Assembly (NCBI RefSeq): GCF_018866245.1
Contig: NZ_CP076458.1
Coordinates: 3,162,001-3,226,000 of the forward strand
Direction of reading: 5' to 3'
Origin: Novisyntrophococcus fermenticellae
Lineage (GTDB): Bacteria; Bacillota; Clostridia; Lachnospirales; Lachnospiraceae
Length of the DNA: 64,000 nt
The position numbers were made by a program, and so were the translations under genes. Each line of letters starts with the position of its first letter. Position 1 is the first letter of the stretch. The notes beneath the pieces are model-generated. The model saw nothing but the letters and a program-made list of their open reading frames with translations, made no database searches and was not told the origin of the DNA. Of the stretch, positions 42,891-52,358 are shown piece after piece.

Positions 42891-43436
42891 CTAAAATAGT
42901 AAAGCCGTACCGCTTACTATTTTTTCTTTTACTGCTGAAACAGTATCTTTGATTGAATGCGTAGTTGTATCTATAACATTTAATTCATAGATTCCTAAAT
43001 TGGAAAATTGCTTCCACATTGTTTCAACTAATTCAATATTTGTTTCTCTGTCTAACTTTGAGCGTTCGATAGCTCGCTTCATAGTTTCTTCTTTACTTGC
43101 CCTTAAAACGATATAGTGTACTTCATAATGCTCTTGAACAATGTTGAGCCACGGCTCTAAAAACCACGGTCCTACAATACCATCTACAATTACATCATAT
43201 CCACCACGAGCATATCGCTTCGCAGCTTCTAAAAACGCTTCAATGACAATCAAATTTTGCTCATTTGATTCTGGCAAATGCGGTGGTATTGCCCCTTTAC
43301 TCAAATAATGATAAAAGTCATCTGTGTGCATATGCACAGACTTTTCCAAATCTGATTCTTTTGCAACAGCAGATGCCGTTGTAGTTTTTCCTGTCCCCGG
43401 CGCACCTGTGATTACAATAATTCTACCTTGATTCAT
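42891..43436 (-). CDS. P-loop kinase-like ATPase
   Basis: A 181-residue AAA/zeta-toxin-like kinase with Walker A in VITGAPGTGKTTTASA and a later acidic strand GYDVIVDGIVGPWF. The fold resembles shikimate/chloramphenicol-phosphotransferase-type kinases that phosphorylate small molecules such as antibiotics. The substrate is unknown. Confidence 0.72.
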   Translation of the reverse strand: MNQGRIIVITGAPGTGKTTTASAVAKESDLEKSVHMHTDDFYHYLSKGAIPPHLPESNEQNLIVIEAFLEAAKRYARGGYDVIVDGIVGPWFLEPWLNIVQEHYEVHYIVLRASKEETMKRAIERSKLDRETNIELVETMWKQFSNLGIYELNVIDTTTHSIKDTVSAVKEKIVSGTALLF

Positions 43437-43507
43437 CTATATTTTACCTCCACAACTTCCGATTTTTCGTTCTCTGCGACTTCCCAATAAACGGGAATTT
43501 GACTTGC

Positions 43508-43831
43508 CTATTTTCTTAAAATTTCATGTGGAGCTTCTATTTCATTTGCCAAGGTATGCTCTGTTAATTCTGACATCAATTTCAATTTTTTATTAATCAA
43601 TGGTCGCATACAATTAGGAACATGTTCCTGATGCGCTCTGTGGATTGCTACACATTCCTTACAGTTTCCGTGATAACGACAGGATTTCAGGCAAGGACAG
43701 TGATCTTTGTCTTTATACTCCTTACGAAATTCCGCTGCAAATTCTTCTTGCAGTCTCAACCCCTCGACACGGTTTCCCTTATGAAATTCTACCATTGCAT
43801 CCAGTTCTTTCTGGTTCCCTTCAATCTTCAT
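43508..43831 (-). CDS. Cys-rich small protein, unknown
   Basis: A 107-residue protein with a central cluster DHCPCLKSCRYHGNCKECVA and a following CMRP, probably binding zinc or an Fe-S cluster. The N-terminal region is helical and charged. The start at 43831 follows GGAGG at long spacing. No function can be assigned. Confidence 0.55.
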   Translation of the reverse strand: MKIEGNQKELDAMVEFHKGNRVEGLRLQEEFAAEFRKEYKDKDHCPCLKSCRYHGNCKECVAIHRAHQEHVPNCMRPLINKKLKLMSELTEHTLANEIEAPHEILRK

Positions 43832-43901
43832 GTTATTATAGCGCCTCCATTTCAACTATTCCTCATTTTCTGATAAATTCCTGTTATACAAACTGGAATT
43901 T

Positions 43902-44157
43902 CTATTTGTGTTGCCATGTCATTACATAATCTTTTTCTCCGGTAGCCTCATCTAAGCCACTATGCTGAATCTCAAATCCTTCTCTCTTATAAAAAGATAT
44001 TGCCCGTGCGTTCTTTTGGTATACGTTCAAGTACAACTTATTCCTTTTATCCTTTGCATAATTCAGCAGAATTTTACCTATACCCTGCGATTGCATTTCA
44101 CCAGAAACAAAAATGCCCTCAACATATTCATCATTTAACCCTAGGGTTAAACTTAAC
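43902..44157 (-). pseudogene. GNAT acetyltransferase, C-terminal fragment
   Basis: The frame holds the acetyl-CoA loop MQSQGIGKILLNYAKDK, preceded by LNDEYVEGIFVSGE, and the closing VYQKNARAISFYKREGFEI and GEKDYVMTWQ, typical of YiaC-type N-acetyltransferases. The first 50-60 residues are missing: a stop lies just upstream at about 44157, beside a perfect palindrome. An internal ATG at 44096 could only give a fragment. Confidence 0.65.
44134..44151. repeat. 18-bp perfect palindrome
   Basis: TTTAACCCTAGGGTTAAA reads the same on both strands. It sits at the broken edge of the acetyltransferase fragment and may mark the site of a past rearrangement or bind a dimeric protein. Confidence 0.6.
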
Positions 44158-44206
44158 TACTATTTTTTCTTTGCGATATAAAATACATAACTGTAATAAT
44201 CTACTA

Positions 44207-44701
44207 CTAATCTAAAATAAAGCGATTATAAGCTATCCTTTTTCCTGTGTTTGTTTTAAAGTTTTCATCTATACACTTTTTTATCTTTTCCTGTTCTTTT
44301 TCTTTATCAATAACCGTTAAATTTTCAAGCAAATCAGCTTCCCATTGTATTTGAAAATCAAGTCCATCAATTTTAGATGGAGTATGATGGTTGCCTATTA
44401 TAAAGCATATTCTATCAATATTTTTGTTATAGCCTACCTTTTTTAATATTTCTTTCGCTACTTCTGGTCCTTCCTTTTCTTGATAGACACCATCAATAGA
44501 ACCGTATTTTTTTTGTGCTTCAACCGCACCAATATCATGTAGTATAGCAATAATACTGATGAATTCTTTTTCTTCCTCTCCGATATTTTCTCCTTTCATT
44601 ATATCTTCTGCATTTTTCAAAACTTTGAGAGTGTGCTCTATGCCAAAAGGAATTTCTTTGAATACTTCTTTCATCTCTATAATAATTTTTTCTTTAAACA
44701 T
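44207..44701 (-). CDS. HD-domain phosphohydrolase
   Basis: A 164-residue HD-superfamily protein: first His in GIEHTLKVLKN, the HD pair in IAILHDIGAVEA, and later IGNHHTPSKIDG with DFQIQWEADLLEN giving the final Asp. Likely metal-dependent hydrolysis of a nucleotide or phosphate ester. GGAGG precedes the ATG. Confidence 0.75.
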   Translation of the reverse strand: MFKEKIIIEMKEVFKEIPFGIEHTLKVLKNAEDIMKGENIGEEEKEFISIIAILHDIGAVEAQKKYGSIDGVYQEKEGPEVAKEILKKVGYNKNIDRICFIIGNHHTPSKIDGLDFQIQWEADLLENLTVIDKEKEQEKIKKCIDENFKTNTGKRIAYNRFILD

Positions 44702-44738
44702 AAATTACCTCCATTTATACCTTATAGGTGTTTTAGTT

Positions 44739-45497
44739 CTATCTATCCACTTTTTTGTTCGCCGATACAATCAGCATCATGGGACGGCGCATTTCATCCT
44801 GCATCCCCGGAATATCCATCATGTATTCCGGCGGCTGCGGCTCCACAATATGATTTATTATAAAACCATTTGAAAGCAGTGTATTTAGATATGTGGTCAG
44901 TGTTCTATGAAATTTTGTAACCTTTTCTCCCAAAAACACAGCTGTTCGTTTGCCCTCATAATAATAATTATCCACCGGAAAATGCAGTATTTCTCCTTTT
45001 TCGTTATAATACCAGTCTTGTGTTCCATAGGCAGTAAAAACAGGATGTTCAACCGTAAAAACTAGCTTACCACCAGACTTCAGTATTCTATATATCTTTT
45101 TTACTAAAATCTCATAATCTGCTACATAGTGAAACGCAAGTGAACTTAATATTACATCAAAACTCTCCTCTGGGAATTCCACATCTTCTATAGCACAGCA
45201 TTTATATTCAACCTGTGGAAAATGTGTTTTTTCTTTGGCTACCTCGAGCATTTTATGAGAAATATCAACACCTACAACAGAAGACGCTCCGTGTTCCATC
45301 GCATAAATACAGTGCCATCCATAGCCGCATCCTAAATCAAGCACACGCTTATCTTTAAAATCCGGCAGCAGCTTTCTCAATGTTTCCCATTCTCCTGCAC
45401 CGGCTAGTCCCTGCTGTGAGCGACTCATTTGACTGTATTTTTGAAAAAATATATCATCATCATATTTGTTTTCTTTTCCATATTCTACATAATTCAA
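44739..45497 (-). CDS. SAM-dependent methyltransferase
   Basis: A 252-residue class I methyltransferase with motif I VLDLGCGYGWHCIYA, the acidic end of strand 2 in VVGVDISHKMLEVA and SFDVILSSLAFHYV. The type resembles small-molecule methyltransferases (Methyltransf_11). The start is a TTG with AGGTG 7 bases before it. Substrate unknown. Confidence 0.8.
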   Translation of the reverse strand: MNYVEYGKENKYDDDIFFQKYSQMSRSQQGLAGAGEWETLRKLLPDFKDKRVLDLGCGYGWHCIYAMEHGASSVVGVDISHKMLEVAKEKTHFPQVEYKCCAIEDVEFPEESFDVILSSLAFHYVADYEILVKKIYRILKSGGKLVFTVEHPVFTAYGTQDWYYNEKGEILHFPVDNYYYEGKRTAVFLGEKVTKFHRTLTTYLNTLLSNGFIINHIVEPQPPEYMMDIPGMQDEMRRPMMLIVSANKKVDR

Positions 45498-45530
45498 CCT
45501 CTTTCACCTCGCTGTAAACTTCCGATTTGT

Positions 45531-47066
45531 TTAAGCCTTATGACCGCCGATTTGCTCGTTTCGGTCTTTGGCGGTTGCACCTTCTTCAAGGTTCATTCCC
45601 TTCAACACAGCATTCTTGCCAAACTTCTTTTTGATACTCAGCATTGCTTCTTGCATACGCCTTTCCCGTTCTAATTTTTCTTCTTCCTCCGCCTGCTTCT
45701 TCCTCTGTGCTTCGTAATCGGTAAAGAGGTCGAGCTGCTGGTATTCATCTTCCTGCTTGACGGATTTTTCATCAACAAGTTTATTCGCTGTGATTGTTAT
45801 TCTGCGTACAAGCAAATGCTCGTCAACTATCCTGTCATACAAGTCCATCACGGCGTTGGTAATCAATCGAGTAGAGGAAGTCTTTTTCTCAAGATTCGCT
45901 GTTCCGTGTGCGTGCTTTGGAACTTTGCGTCCATATCGGTCAATCGTAACCTCGCCTTTGTATTGATATTGATATTTTAAGTTCGGATTACTTAAATTCT
46001 CAATATCATAGCCGATTGTCAACACAAGCTGGTCAGTTACAAGTCCTTTATCCACCAAATCAAGCACCATTTGGTCGGTCATTTCTTTTACAATCAACTT
46101 TGCCTTTTCGTAATCATATGGACAGTGCAACACCTGACCGGAAGATACACTGTTTGTTTCCGGCTTATATGCTTTGACCTGTTCCATTGTGCAAGGCTCA
46201 TATCCCCAAGCGTGGTCTATGAGCAGTTCCGCATTGATACCGAACAGCTTGTACAGCAATTCCTCGTTATACAGTTCATTCGGCTTTCCGATAGAACATC
46301 TTGCAATATCGCCCATTGTATAAAGTCCGTGTTCCTCTAACTTCTTCGCATAACCATTTCCGACTCTCCAGAAATCGGTTATCGGGCGATGACTCCACAA
46401 TTTCCGGCGATATGACATTTCATCAAGTTCAGCAATTCGCACACCGTCCTTATCCAGCTCAATATGCTTTGCCACAATATCCATCGCAATCTTACACAAG
46501 TACATATTCGTGCCGATTCCGGCTGTTGCTGTGATTCCAGTCGTTTTCAAAACATCCTGTATCATCGTCATGGTAAGTTCCCTTGCGGTCATCTGATAGG
46601 TATTCAGATACTTTGTTGCATCTATAAATACTTCATCAATCGAGTACGGGAAAATATCTTCCGGAGCAATGTATTTCAAGTAAACACTGTAAATCTTGGT
46701 ACTGTACTCCAGATAGTATGCCATACGAGGTGGTGCAACGATATAATCAATCTCTAATGCCGGATTCGCATTTAATTCTGTACTGTCATCAGACGAACCC
46801 TCAAATGTATGATTTGGTGCTTTCCACCTTCGTGTATTATTAACTTCTTTTACCTTTTGCACGACCTCAAACAAGCGTGGTCTGCCGGGTATCCCATAAC
46901 TTTTCAATGACGGAGATACCGCAAGGCAGATTGTTTTCTCTGTCCTGCTCTTATCTGCAACCACAAGATTTGTTGTCAATGGGTCACGATTTCGTTCTTT
47001 ACACTCCACAGAAGCATAGAATGATTTAAGGTCGATTGCGATATAGGTCTTTTGCTTTGTCATCAT
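45531..47066 (-). CDS. Y-family DNA polymerase (UmuC/UvrX type)
   Basis: A 511-residue translesion polymerase. Catalytic acidic residues stand in YIAIDLKSFYASVEC and FPYSIDEVFIDATKYL; the palm, thumb (helix-hairpin-helix GNGYAKKLEEHGLYTMGDIA) and little-finger parts are all present. Mobile-element copies of this type (with YolD-like partner) give damage tolerance and mutagenesis. GGGGG precedes the ATG. A LexA-like gene 5.3 kb downstream offers a regulator, though no operator was found directly in front. Confidence 0.92.
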   Translation of the reverse strand: MMTKQKTYIAIDLKSFYASVECKERNRDPLTTNLVVADKSRTEKTICLAVSPSLKSYGIPGRPRLFEVVQKVKEVNNTRRWKAPNHTFEGSSDDSTELNANPALEIDYIVAPPRMAYYLEYSTKIYSVYLKYIAPEDIFPYSIDEVFIDATKYLNTYQMTARELTMTMIQDVLKTTGITATAGIGTNMYLCKIAMDIVAKHIELDKDGVRIAELDEMSYRRKLWSHRPITDFWRVGNGYAKKLEEHGLYTMGDIARCSIGKPNELYNEELLYKLFGINAELLIDHAWGYEPCTMEQVKAYKPETNSVSSGQVLHCPYDYEKAKLIVKEMTDQMVLDLVDKGLVTDQLVLTIGYDIENLSNPNLKYQYQYKGEVTIDRYGRKVPKHAHGTANLEKKTSSTRLITNAVMDLYDRIVDEHLLVRRITITANKLVDEKSVKQEDEYQQLDLFTDYEAQRKKQAEEEEKLERERRMQEAMLSIKKKFGKNAVLKGMNLEEGATAKDRNEQIGGHKA

Positions 47067-47100
47067 TCTATGCCCCCTTCTAAATATTTCTTCGAGTAAA

Positions 47101-48270
47101 TTATGTTATCGTTGCAATATAAAGATTGTCCTTGTCTACTAATAACTGTACCGGATTATTATTTAGTCGATTTACAGTATCAATATTATCAATAAACGGA
47201 CGGACAAAGTTACTCTGTCGTTCAATCAACTGCCGCATCTGTTTACGAATTTTTTCTGTTCCTATGTCGCCAAGCTTTTCCCCTGCTGCAATGAGCGTTT
47301 CATCAGCCTGCGTATCTCCAACAACTGGTATCCGCTCTACAAGCTTGCCGACTGCTTTCGTTGTCTTTGATAATCCTTTCAGCAAAGAGGATTGTATGGA
47401 AGTAGAAGAATATCCAGATATTTCTTCATAGCACTGCGTATAAAGTTCTCTGTATTTCATCGAATAATCATCCAATTTTTCTGAAATACCGGACAAATAC
47501 TCTTTGTCATAATTTCCCACAAGCATTACATCTAGGAATGAGGAGAATGCAAGTGTATATAATGCAAGCTGGTAATCTTTAAATTGGTCTTGTACCGCTT
47601 GCAACTGCTTGTTTACCGTCTGGTCACTATGAATCAAAGATTTCTTATTTACTTTGGCAATTATCTGTTCACGGTAAAATACTATCTTTGCTTCTGCTTC
47701 TTTTTTTTTGGCAAGCACCATTGTATGATTGCTATTCTTATACATTTCATTATTCCAGTTATACTTGTAATTATTGAACACGTCATACAGAAATGTAAGA
47801 TTTCCTTTTAATTCAGCCTTTTCCTTCTGAACAAGAAAATCCATCATTTCCTGCTGCATTTCTTTTATAGAATCCAGTTTTTTATCAATATTCGCAAGTG
47901 CAGCCGCCATAAATAGCATTGTTGGGTCAAAAGCAAGCGGCATCATCTGAGCCTGTCCTCCGCCAACCAAACCTGCTGAGGTTTTCAGAGAACCGATAAA
48001 ATTGCCCGTTTCCTTCATCTGAAACATTGTTTTTCCGGCTGTATTAACATAGTACAATCCACTTCCACCAGCTCCGGTTACTGCGGTTTGCACAGCAGTT
48101 GTCAATGGTTGAAACGCTGTTCCCATAGCTGTCAATCTTGTTACTGGTAATTTTGTGTAATTGGAAACACCAACTTTTGTTTCCTCTAACAGCGGACACA
48201 ACGATGCATCGTTCATCATTGCCATTATCTCATTGTCTTTCCCATTATCCATTTTTACAATCTCGCCCAT
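47101..48270 (-). CDS. Unknown 389-residue protein beside mcrBC
   Basis: I do not recognise this protein. It has an acidic N-terminus (KMDNGKDNEIMAMMND), a Gly/Ala-rich hydrophobic stretch (FQPLTTAVQTAVTGAGGSGL and SAGLVGGGQAQMMPLAFDPT), then long helices with coiled-coil character (IDKKLDSIKEMQQEMMDFLV), and a C-terminal basic region before QLLVDKDNLYIATIT. No catalytic motif is visible. The start at 48270 has GAGGT at good distance. It lies 70 bases after mcrC and 35 before the polymerase gene, on the same strand; a defence or membrane-associated role is possible. Confidence 0.6.
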   Translation of the reverse strand: MGEIVKMDNGKDNEIMAMMNDASLCPLLEETKVGVSNYTKLPVTRLTAMGTAFQPLTTAVQTAVTGAGGSGLYYVNTAGKTMFQMKETGNFIGSLKTSAGLVGGGQAQMMPLAFDPTMLFMAAALANIDKKLDSIKEMQQEMMDFLVQKEKAELKGNLTFLYDVFNNYKYNWNNEMYKNSNHTMVLAKKKEAEAKIVFYREQIIAKVNKKSLIHSDQTVNKQLQAVQDQFKDYQLALYTLAFSSFLDVMLVGNYDKEYLSGISEKLDDYSMKYRELYTQCYEEISGYSSTSIQSSLLKGLSKTTKAVGKLVERIPVVGDTQADETLIAAGEKLGDIGTEKIRKQMRQLIERQSNFVRPFIDNIDTVNRLNNNPVQLLVDKDNLYIATIT

Positions 48271-48345
48271 ATTCATACCTCTTTTCGGTCTGTTATTTTA
48301 GTTTCATAACAGACCTTGTAAATTTTGCGAATATCCTGCCCATAA

Positions 48346-49374
48346 TTAGGAACAGTCAAAATATCTTTGTACTATATCATCTAACCGCCTCTTTATTTCT
48401 GCAAATTCACAGTCCAAATCCAGTGTTTTTACTGATATTTGATTTCCACCCATTTTATAATCATTATTTGGCAACACAATCTCATCCGTTTTGGCATATA
48501 ATAACATTCCAGCAACATTACCGGAGTTGCTTGTATCAAGATTTTTCACATAAGTAAATATCTGATACAAATTTCCAGAATGTAGCGTATTTGTATTGTA
48601 CTGACTTTGCGTGGTATGAGCATAGTATTTTGCATCAATTACCAAAGTTTTATCTCCGCTTTTAAGCATAATATCGCTTTGCATAACAGGGAGCATTTCT
48701 CTGTAATCATCGTCAGTATCCCAAGGAATTTGAGACGCTGACGCCCGAATTTCAGGGTGTTCCTTACGGTAGTATTCAAGAATGAACTTCTCATAAAGCC
48801 TGCACATACGCTGCTCATCAAGGAAGTCCATTAACTTTGTGCTTCCGTCAGAAGTTGTTTGAAGCAAGCCTTTGAGTATCAGATAACAAATCGAAATCAA
48901 CATCTGATAGGTTTGATTATTCTTATTAAATTGAAGCTTCCAATTTATGCTCTCACGATTCAAAGGTTCGACTTCTGCAAAATAAATGAGGAGTTTACGA
49001 AGTTGCTTTTTTCTATCCTTGCTGATATTGCTTCTTACGAGCGTGTCCATTGTTGTTCGGATAATTCTATTCATATATGAATTGACCGAAAACTCATCAT
49101 AGTTGCAGACAAGGCGTTTTCTCAGCATAGTTTGCTCTTTTACCGAAGCAGAAATATCAATTTTACCCCTTAATGAAGATAATTCCTCCGTTTGAACAAT
49201 ATACTCTTTGCCCAATCCTCGTTTTAGCTGAGAAGAAACACCTTTTATCAATATGGCAGCACATAGTTCGGCTGCATTTTCAAATTCTTCGGTAGCAACC
49301 TGCTTATAGCCATCTTCGTTGAGAACCTGAAACGCATAGGAAAGCATATAGTATATGTTCTGTATGCGAATCAT
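48346..49374 (-). CDS. mcrC: McrC-type nuclease subunit
   Basis: A 342-residue protein of the McrC/LlaJI family. The N-terminal part (IQNIYYMLSYAFQVL) is typical. The C-terminal PD-(D/E)xK nuclease core shows MQSDIMLKSGDKTLVIDAKYY with the Asp and the DAK triad. It overlaps the mcrB stop by four bases (ATGA). McrC cuts DNA when activated by the McrB ring at modified cytosines; with mcrB split, function is doubtful. Confidence 0.88.
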   Translation of the reverse strand: MIRIQNIYYMLSYAFQVLNEDGYKQVATEEFENAAELCAAILIKGVSSQLKRGLGKEYIVQTEELSSLRGKIDISASVKEQTMLRKRLVCNYDEFSVNSYMNRIIRTTMDTLVRSNISKDRKKQLRKLLIYFAEVEPLNRESINWKLQFNKNNQTYQMLISICYLILKGLLQTTSDGSTKLMDFLDEQRMCRLYEKFILEYYRKEHPEIRASASQIPWDTDDDYREMLPVMQSDIMLKSGDKTLVIDAKYYAHTTQSQYNTNTLHSGNLYQIFTYVKNLDTSNSGNVAGMLLYAKTDEIVLPNNDYKMGGNQISVKTLDLDCEFAEIKRRLDDIVQRYFDCS

Positions 49375-50994
49375 TTAATTGCACTCCTTAAAGTAGCAGA
49401 CCAATCTCTAACTTTTGTCGGCTCGTCAAACCAATATTCTTTGATAAGCGGTATTACTTCATATTCCACAACGGATTTGAGCCATTCATCAGTAATTTCT
49501 CCATCGGTACAGAAATAGCTGTGACCGATTCTGAAACCATCTCCCAATGACTCATCAGCAGAAATAGTGTTATTCAATGACTCGACAGCAGTTATTAGGC
49601 TTTCTAATTTTGGAGAATTCTTTTCCGCCAAATAGTTCTTGAAGCCTTCCGAAGGAAACGCTGGTGCGAAATCAAAGAAAGCAAATCTTCTTCTCAACGC
49701 ATAATCCATTAATGCAAGGCTTCTGTCAGCGGTGTTCATCATACCTATAATTCTGACATTCTGAGGTACAGTAAACCATTCATTAGAATAAAGCAGTTTG
49801 ATTTTTTCGCCACGTTTATCTTTCTCGATTAACATCATAAGTTCACCGAGAATTTTGCTCAAATTACCACGGTTGATTTCATCAATAATAAAGAAATAGG
49901 GGCGTTCATTATCTTCTTCCGCTTCTTTGCAAAACTTATAGAATGTCCCGTTTTCAAGTTCAAAGCCGTCTTTTGACGGTCTGTATCCTTGAATGAAATC
50001 TTCGTAAGAGTAGCTTTGATGAAACTGTACCATTGCTACACGGCTGGTGTCTTTCTGTCCCATAATAGAGTAAGCAAGCCTCTTTGCTGCAAAAGTCTTA
50101 CCTACGCCGGGTGCGCCTTGCAGAATAACATTGTATTTTGCTTCAAGCAATTCCGTAAGCGTGTTATATGTATCCTCATCCATATAGACTTCATTCAGGA
50201 AATCATCTTTTGAATACAACGGATACTTGATTTCCTTTTGTTCCGATACTTCCTCAGAAGTATCTTCCGCAAACAGAGCAAGCAGCTTTTGAACATAATC
50301 GGGATAAGCCGATATGTTGGTGAGCGTTTTCATAACTGCCTGACCGGGATGTTCCCATTCGCCCTTGTTTTGCCAGTCAACTTTTCTAATGTGCTTGTAT
50401 GTGCTTCTTGAGGTATCATAGATATAATCGGAAGTTACAATGCCTTTTCCGATGATTTTATGCATTCCTTTTTTGACGAAAATCACATCGCCGACTTTAA
50501 TTTCATTTGCAAACTGCCAAAGGCAATGAGCGTTGTTTTTGTAGGAGTAACTTGGGTCGTAAACCTTTTTCATATACTCTTTGATTTCCTCTTTTGAAGA
50601 AAATCCTTTAAGGTCTGTAACATCGTCCCAACCGATACCCATTATGCCGGATTTATAGAACTCGTCCCACATTGAAGCGTTGTCACCGGGAGAGTAAATC
50701 CAATAATTCGTTTCTTTTATATTTGAATCAACTGTGGTTGTTGTGGTTTCTTCTGTTTTGCCCGATTTGTTGCTTTTCCAAGCATAATAAGACAGTTCAG
50801 GGAAACTGTGATACTCATATTCTTTCTGATTAAGAGCGTTCTTTGCCTGCTCGCACATAAACAAATAGTTTCTTCCGTCGGGTAATCCTTTATTTATATC
50901 AGAGAATATGGTCGTGAAATAATGGGGCATATTGTCCACATCCGTAATAAAGGCTCTGTTGGTAGAGTCCAAATTGATGAATGTATATGGTCTT
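49371..50994 (-). pseudogene. mcrB: mcrB, 3' part (AAA+ GTPase), separated by an insertion sequence
   Basis: The downstream part encodes an EVE-like module (YWIYSPGDNASMWDEFYKSG, about residues 90-220 of the fragment) and the McrB AAA+ motor: Walker A GAPGVGKTFAAKR, FFIIDEINRGNLSKILGE, and MMNTADRSLALMDYALRRRF. The first codons after the insertion read ARPYTFINLDSTNR, which continues the N-terminal part encoded at 52359-52867. An internal TTG (50972) might start a shortened protein. Removal of the element gives one frame of 710 codons. Confidence 0.85.
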
Positions 50995-51085
50995 TATAAT
51001 GGTCTCATAAATTAAGACACTTTCCCAGACAGATTTTAATGAATCTGATATACTAAAATCAGTATGAAAGAAAGGATTCATTGCT

Positions 51086-51433
51086 ATGTCCAGACAAAGA
51101 AGAAACTTTAGTGCCAAATTTAAATCAGACCTTGTGATTGAGTTACTTAAGGGAGAGAAAGATCTCAATACCCTTGCAACTGAAAATAATATTCAACCCA
51201 ACTTACTCCGTAACTGGAAGAAAGAATTCCTAAACAACGCTTCTGCAGCATTTGACGACAAGCGAGAGGAAAACCTCAAAGATAAGCTTGCAGAAGAACG
51301 CAAAGAGAAGTCGGAGTATGCCAAAAAGGTTGGTCAGTTAACCATGCAGGTTGACTGGCTCAAAAAAAAATCTGAAGAAATTTGTGGACCTGACTACGAG
51401 AGTAAGTTTAGTCCAAAACCTTTTGACGACTAA
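51086..51433 (+). CDS. IS3-family transposase OrfA
   Basis: A 115-residue helix-turn-helix and leucine-zipper protein (FSAKFKSDLVIELLKGEKDL, then NNIQPNLLRNWKKEFL and a long coiled coil). It binds the terminal repeats. Near its end lies a run of nine A (51362-51370), where slippage could fuse it to OrfB. Confidence 0.9.
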   Translation: MSRQRRNFSAKFKSDLVIELLKGEKDLNTLATENNIQPNLLRNWKKEFLNNASAAFDDKREENLKDKLAEERKEKSEYAKKVGQLTMQVDWLKKKSEEICGPDYESKFSPKPFDD

Positions 51434-52241
51434 AGAATTACCTGCTTCTGTCGGGGCAAAGCTCCTGGATATCAACCGCACCAGCATTTATTACAAAGGA
51501 ACGCCTGTATCAGAGGAAGAACTGGCTTGTAAAGAGATCATTGATCACCTTCACACAGATAATCCGACCTGGGGTGCCAGGCAGATGTCAGCACAGTTGA
51601 AGCTTCGTGGTTATCATGTTGGTCGCCGGAAAGCACGCCGCTACATGAGCGAAATGGACATTCATCCAATCTACCCAAAGATGAACCTTTCGAAGCGGAT
51701 GCAGCAAGCTAAGGTATTCCCTTATCTTCTCCGCAATGCTGTCATAGACAAGCCTAATCAGGCTTGGTCGATTGACATTACATATATTCCCATCCGGCAT
51801 GGATTTTTGTACCTGACTGCTGTAATCGACTGGTACAGCCGCTGTATTGTCGGCTGGGAAGTCGATGATACACTTGATACCCGAATGGTTGTCAATGCCT
51901 TGAAAAAGGCTTTTAAGGTTGCAAAGCCACAAATTTTAAATTCCGATCAAGGATGTCAGTTTACAAGTCAACAATATATTGAATTCTTAAAGAAAAATGG
52001 AATTCGCCAAAGCATGGATGGGAAAAGCCGTTGGGCTGACAACATCATGATTGAACGCTGGTTTCGTAGCTTCAAATATGAAGAAGCGTACCTTACACAA
52101 TATAACAATATCAAAGAAGCCAGAGCCGCTATCGGACGATATATTTTCACTTATAATTTTGAAAGATGTCATTCTGCCCTTGACTATCAAAAACCGGCTG
52201 AATGCTACTACCCGGCAATGCTACTGCCCTATGTAGCTTGA
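51351..52241 (+). CDS. IS3-family transposase OrfB
   Basis: A 296-residue rve-type integrase with the DDE triad: Asp in WSIDITYIPI, Asp in LNSDQGCQFTS and Glu in ADNIMIERWFRSFKYEE. The N-terminal HTH_21 segment (TWGARQMSAQLKLRGYHVGR) is intact. It lies in the +1 frame relative to OrfA, so a fusion protein would need one A fewer in the A9 run, or +1 shifting. Apparently active. Confidence 0.92.
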   Translation: MTGSKKNLKKFVDLTTRVSLVQNLLTTKELPASVGAKLLDINRTSIYYKGTPVSEEELACKEIIDHLHTDNPTWGARQMSAQLKLRGYHVGRRKARRYMSEMDIHPIYPKMNLSKRMQQAKVFPYLLRNAVIDKPNQAWSIDITYIPIRHGFLYLTAVIDWYSRCIVGWEVDDTLDTRMVVNALKKAFKVAKPQILNSDQGCQFTSQQYIEFLKKNGIRQSMDGKSRWADNIMIERWFRSFKYEEAYLTQYNNIKEARAAIGRYIFTYNFERCHSALDYQKPAECYYPAMLLPYVA

Positions 52242-52358
52242 TGCATATATGGATCTGGGGGGTGTTCCACTGCCTTCCCCATACTCCTTGTCACTTATCC
52301 ACCATATCAGTTCATTATAAAAATCTTAGATTTTTGTCTTGACAACTGAGCCACTATA

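Larger units (their letters stand above)
50995..52358 (+). mobile_element. IS3-family insertion sequence (IS150-like) inside mcrB
   Basis: The element is 1364 bp long. Its ends match in opposite orientation: TATAATGGTCTCA at the left and TATAGTGGCTCA (minus strand) at the right, with AAGACA conserved further in. It is flanked by a 3-bp duplication, CTT at 50992-50994 and at 52359-52361. It carries two transposase ORFs. Orientation is opposite to mcrB. Confidence 0.9.

Noticed and set aside
50899..51168. Minus-strand ORF across the left end of the IS element
   Set aside because: It spans the mcrB/IS junction in a frame unrelated to either gene and has no homology.
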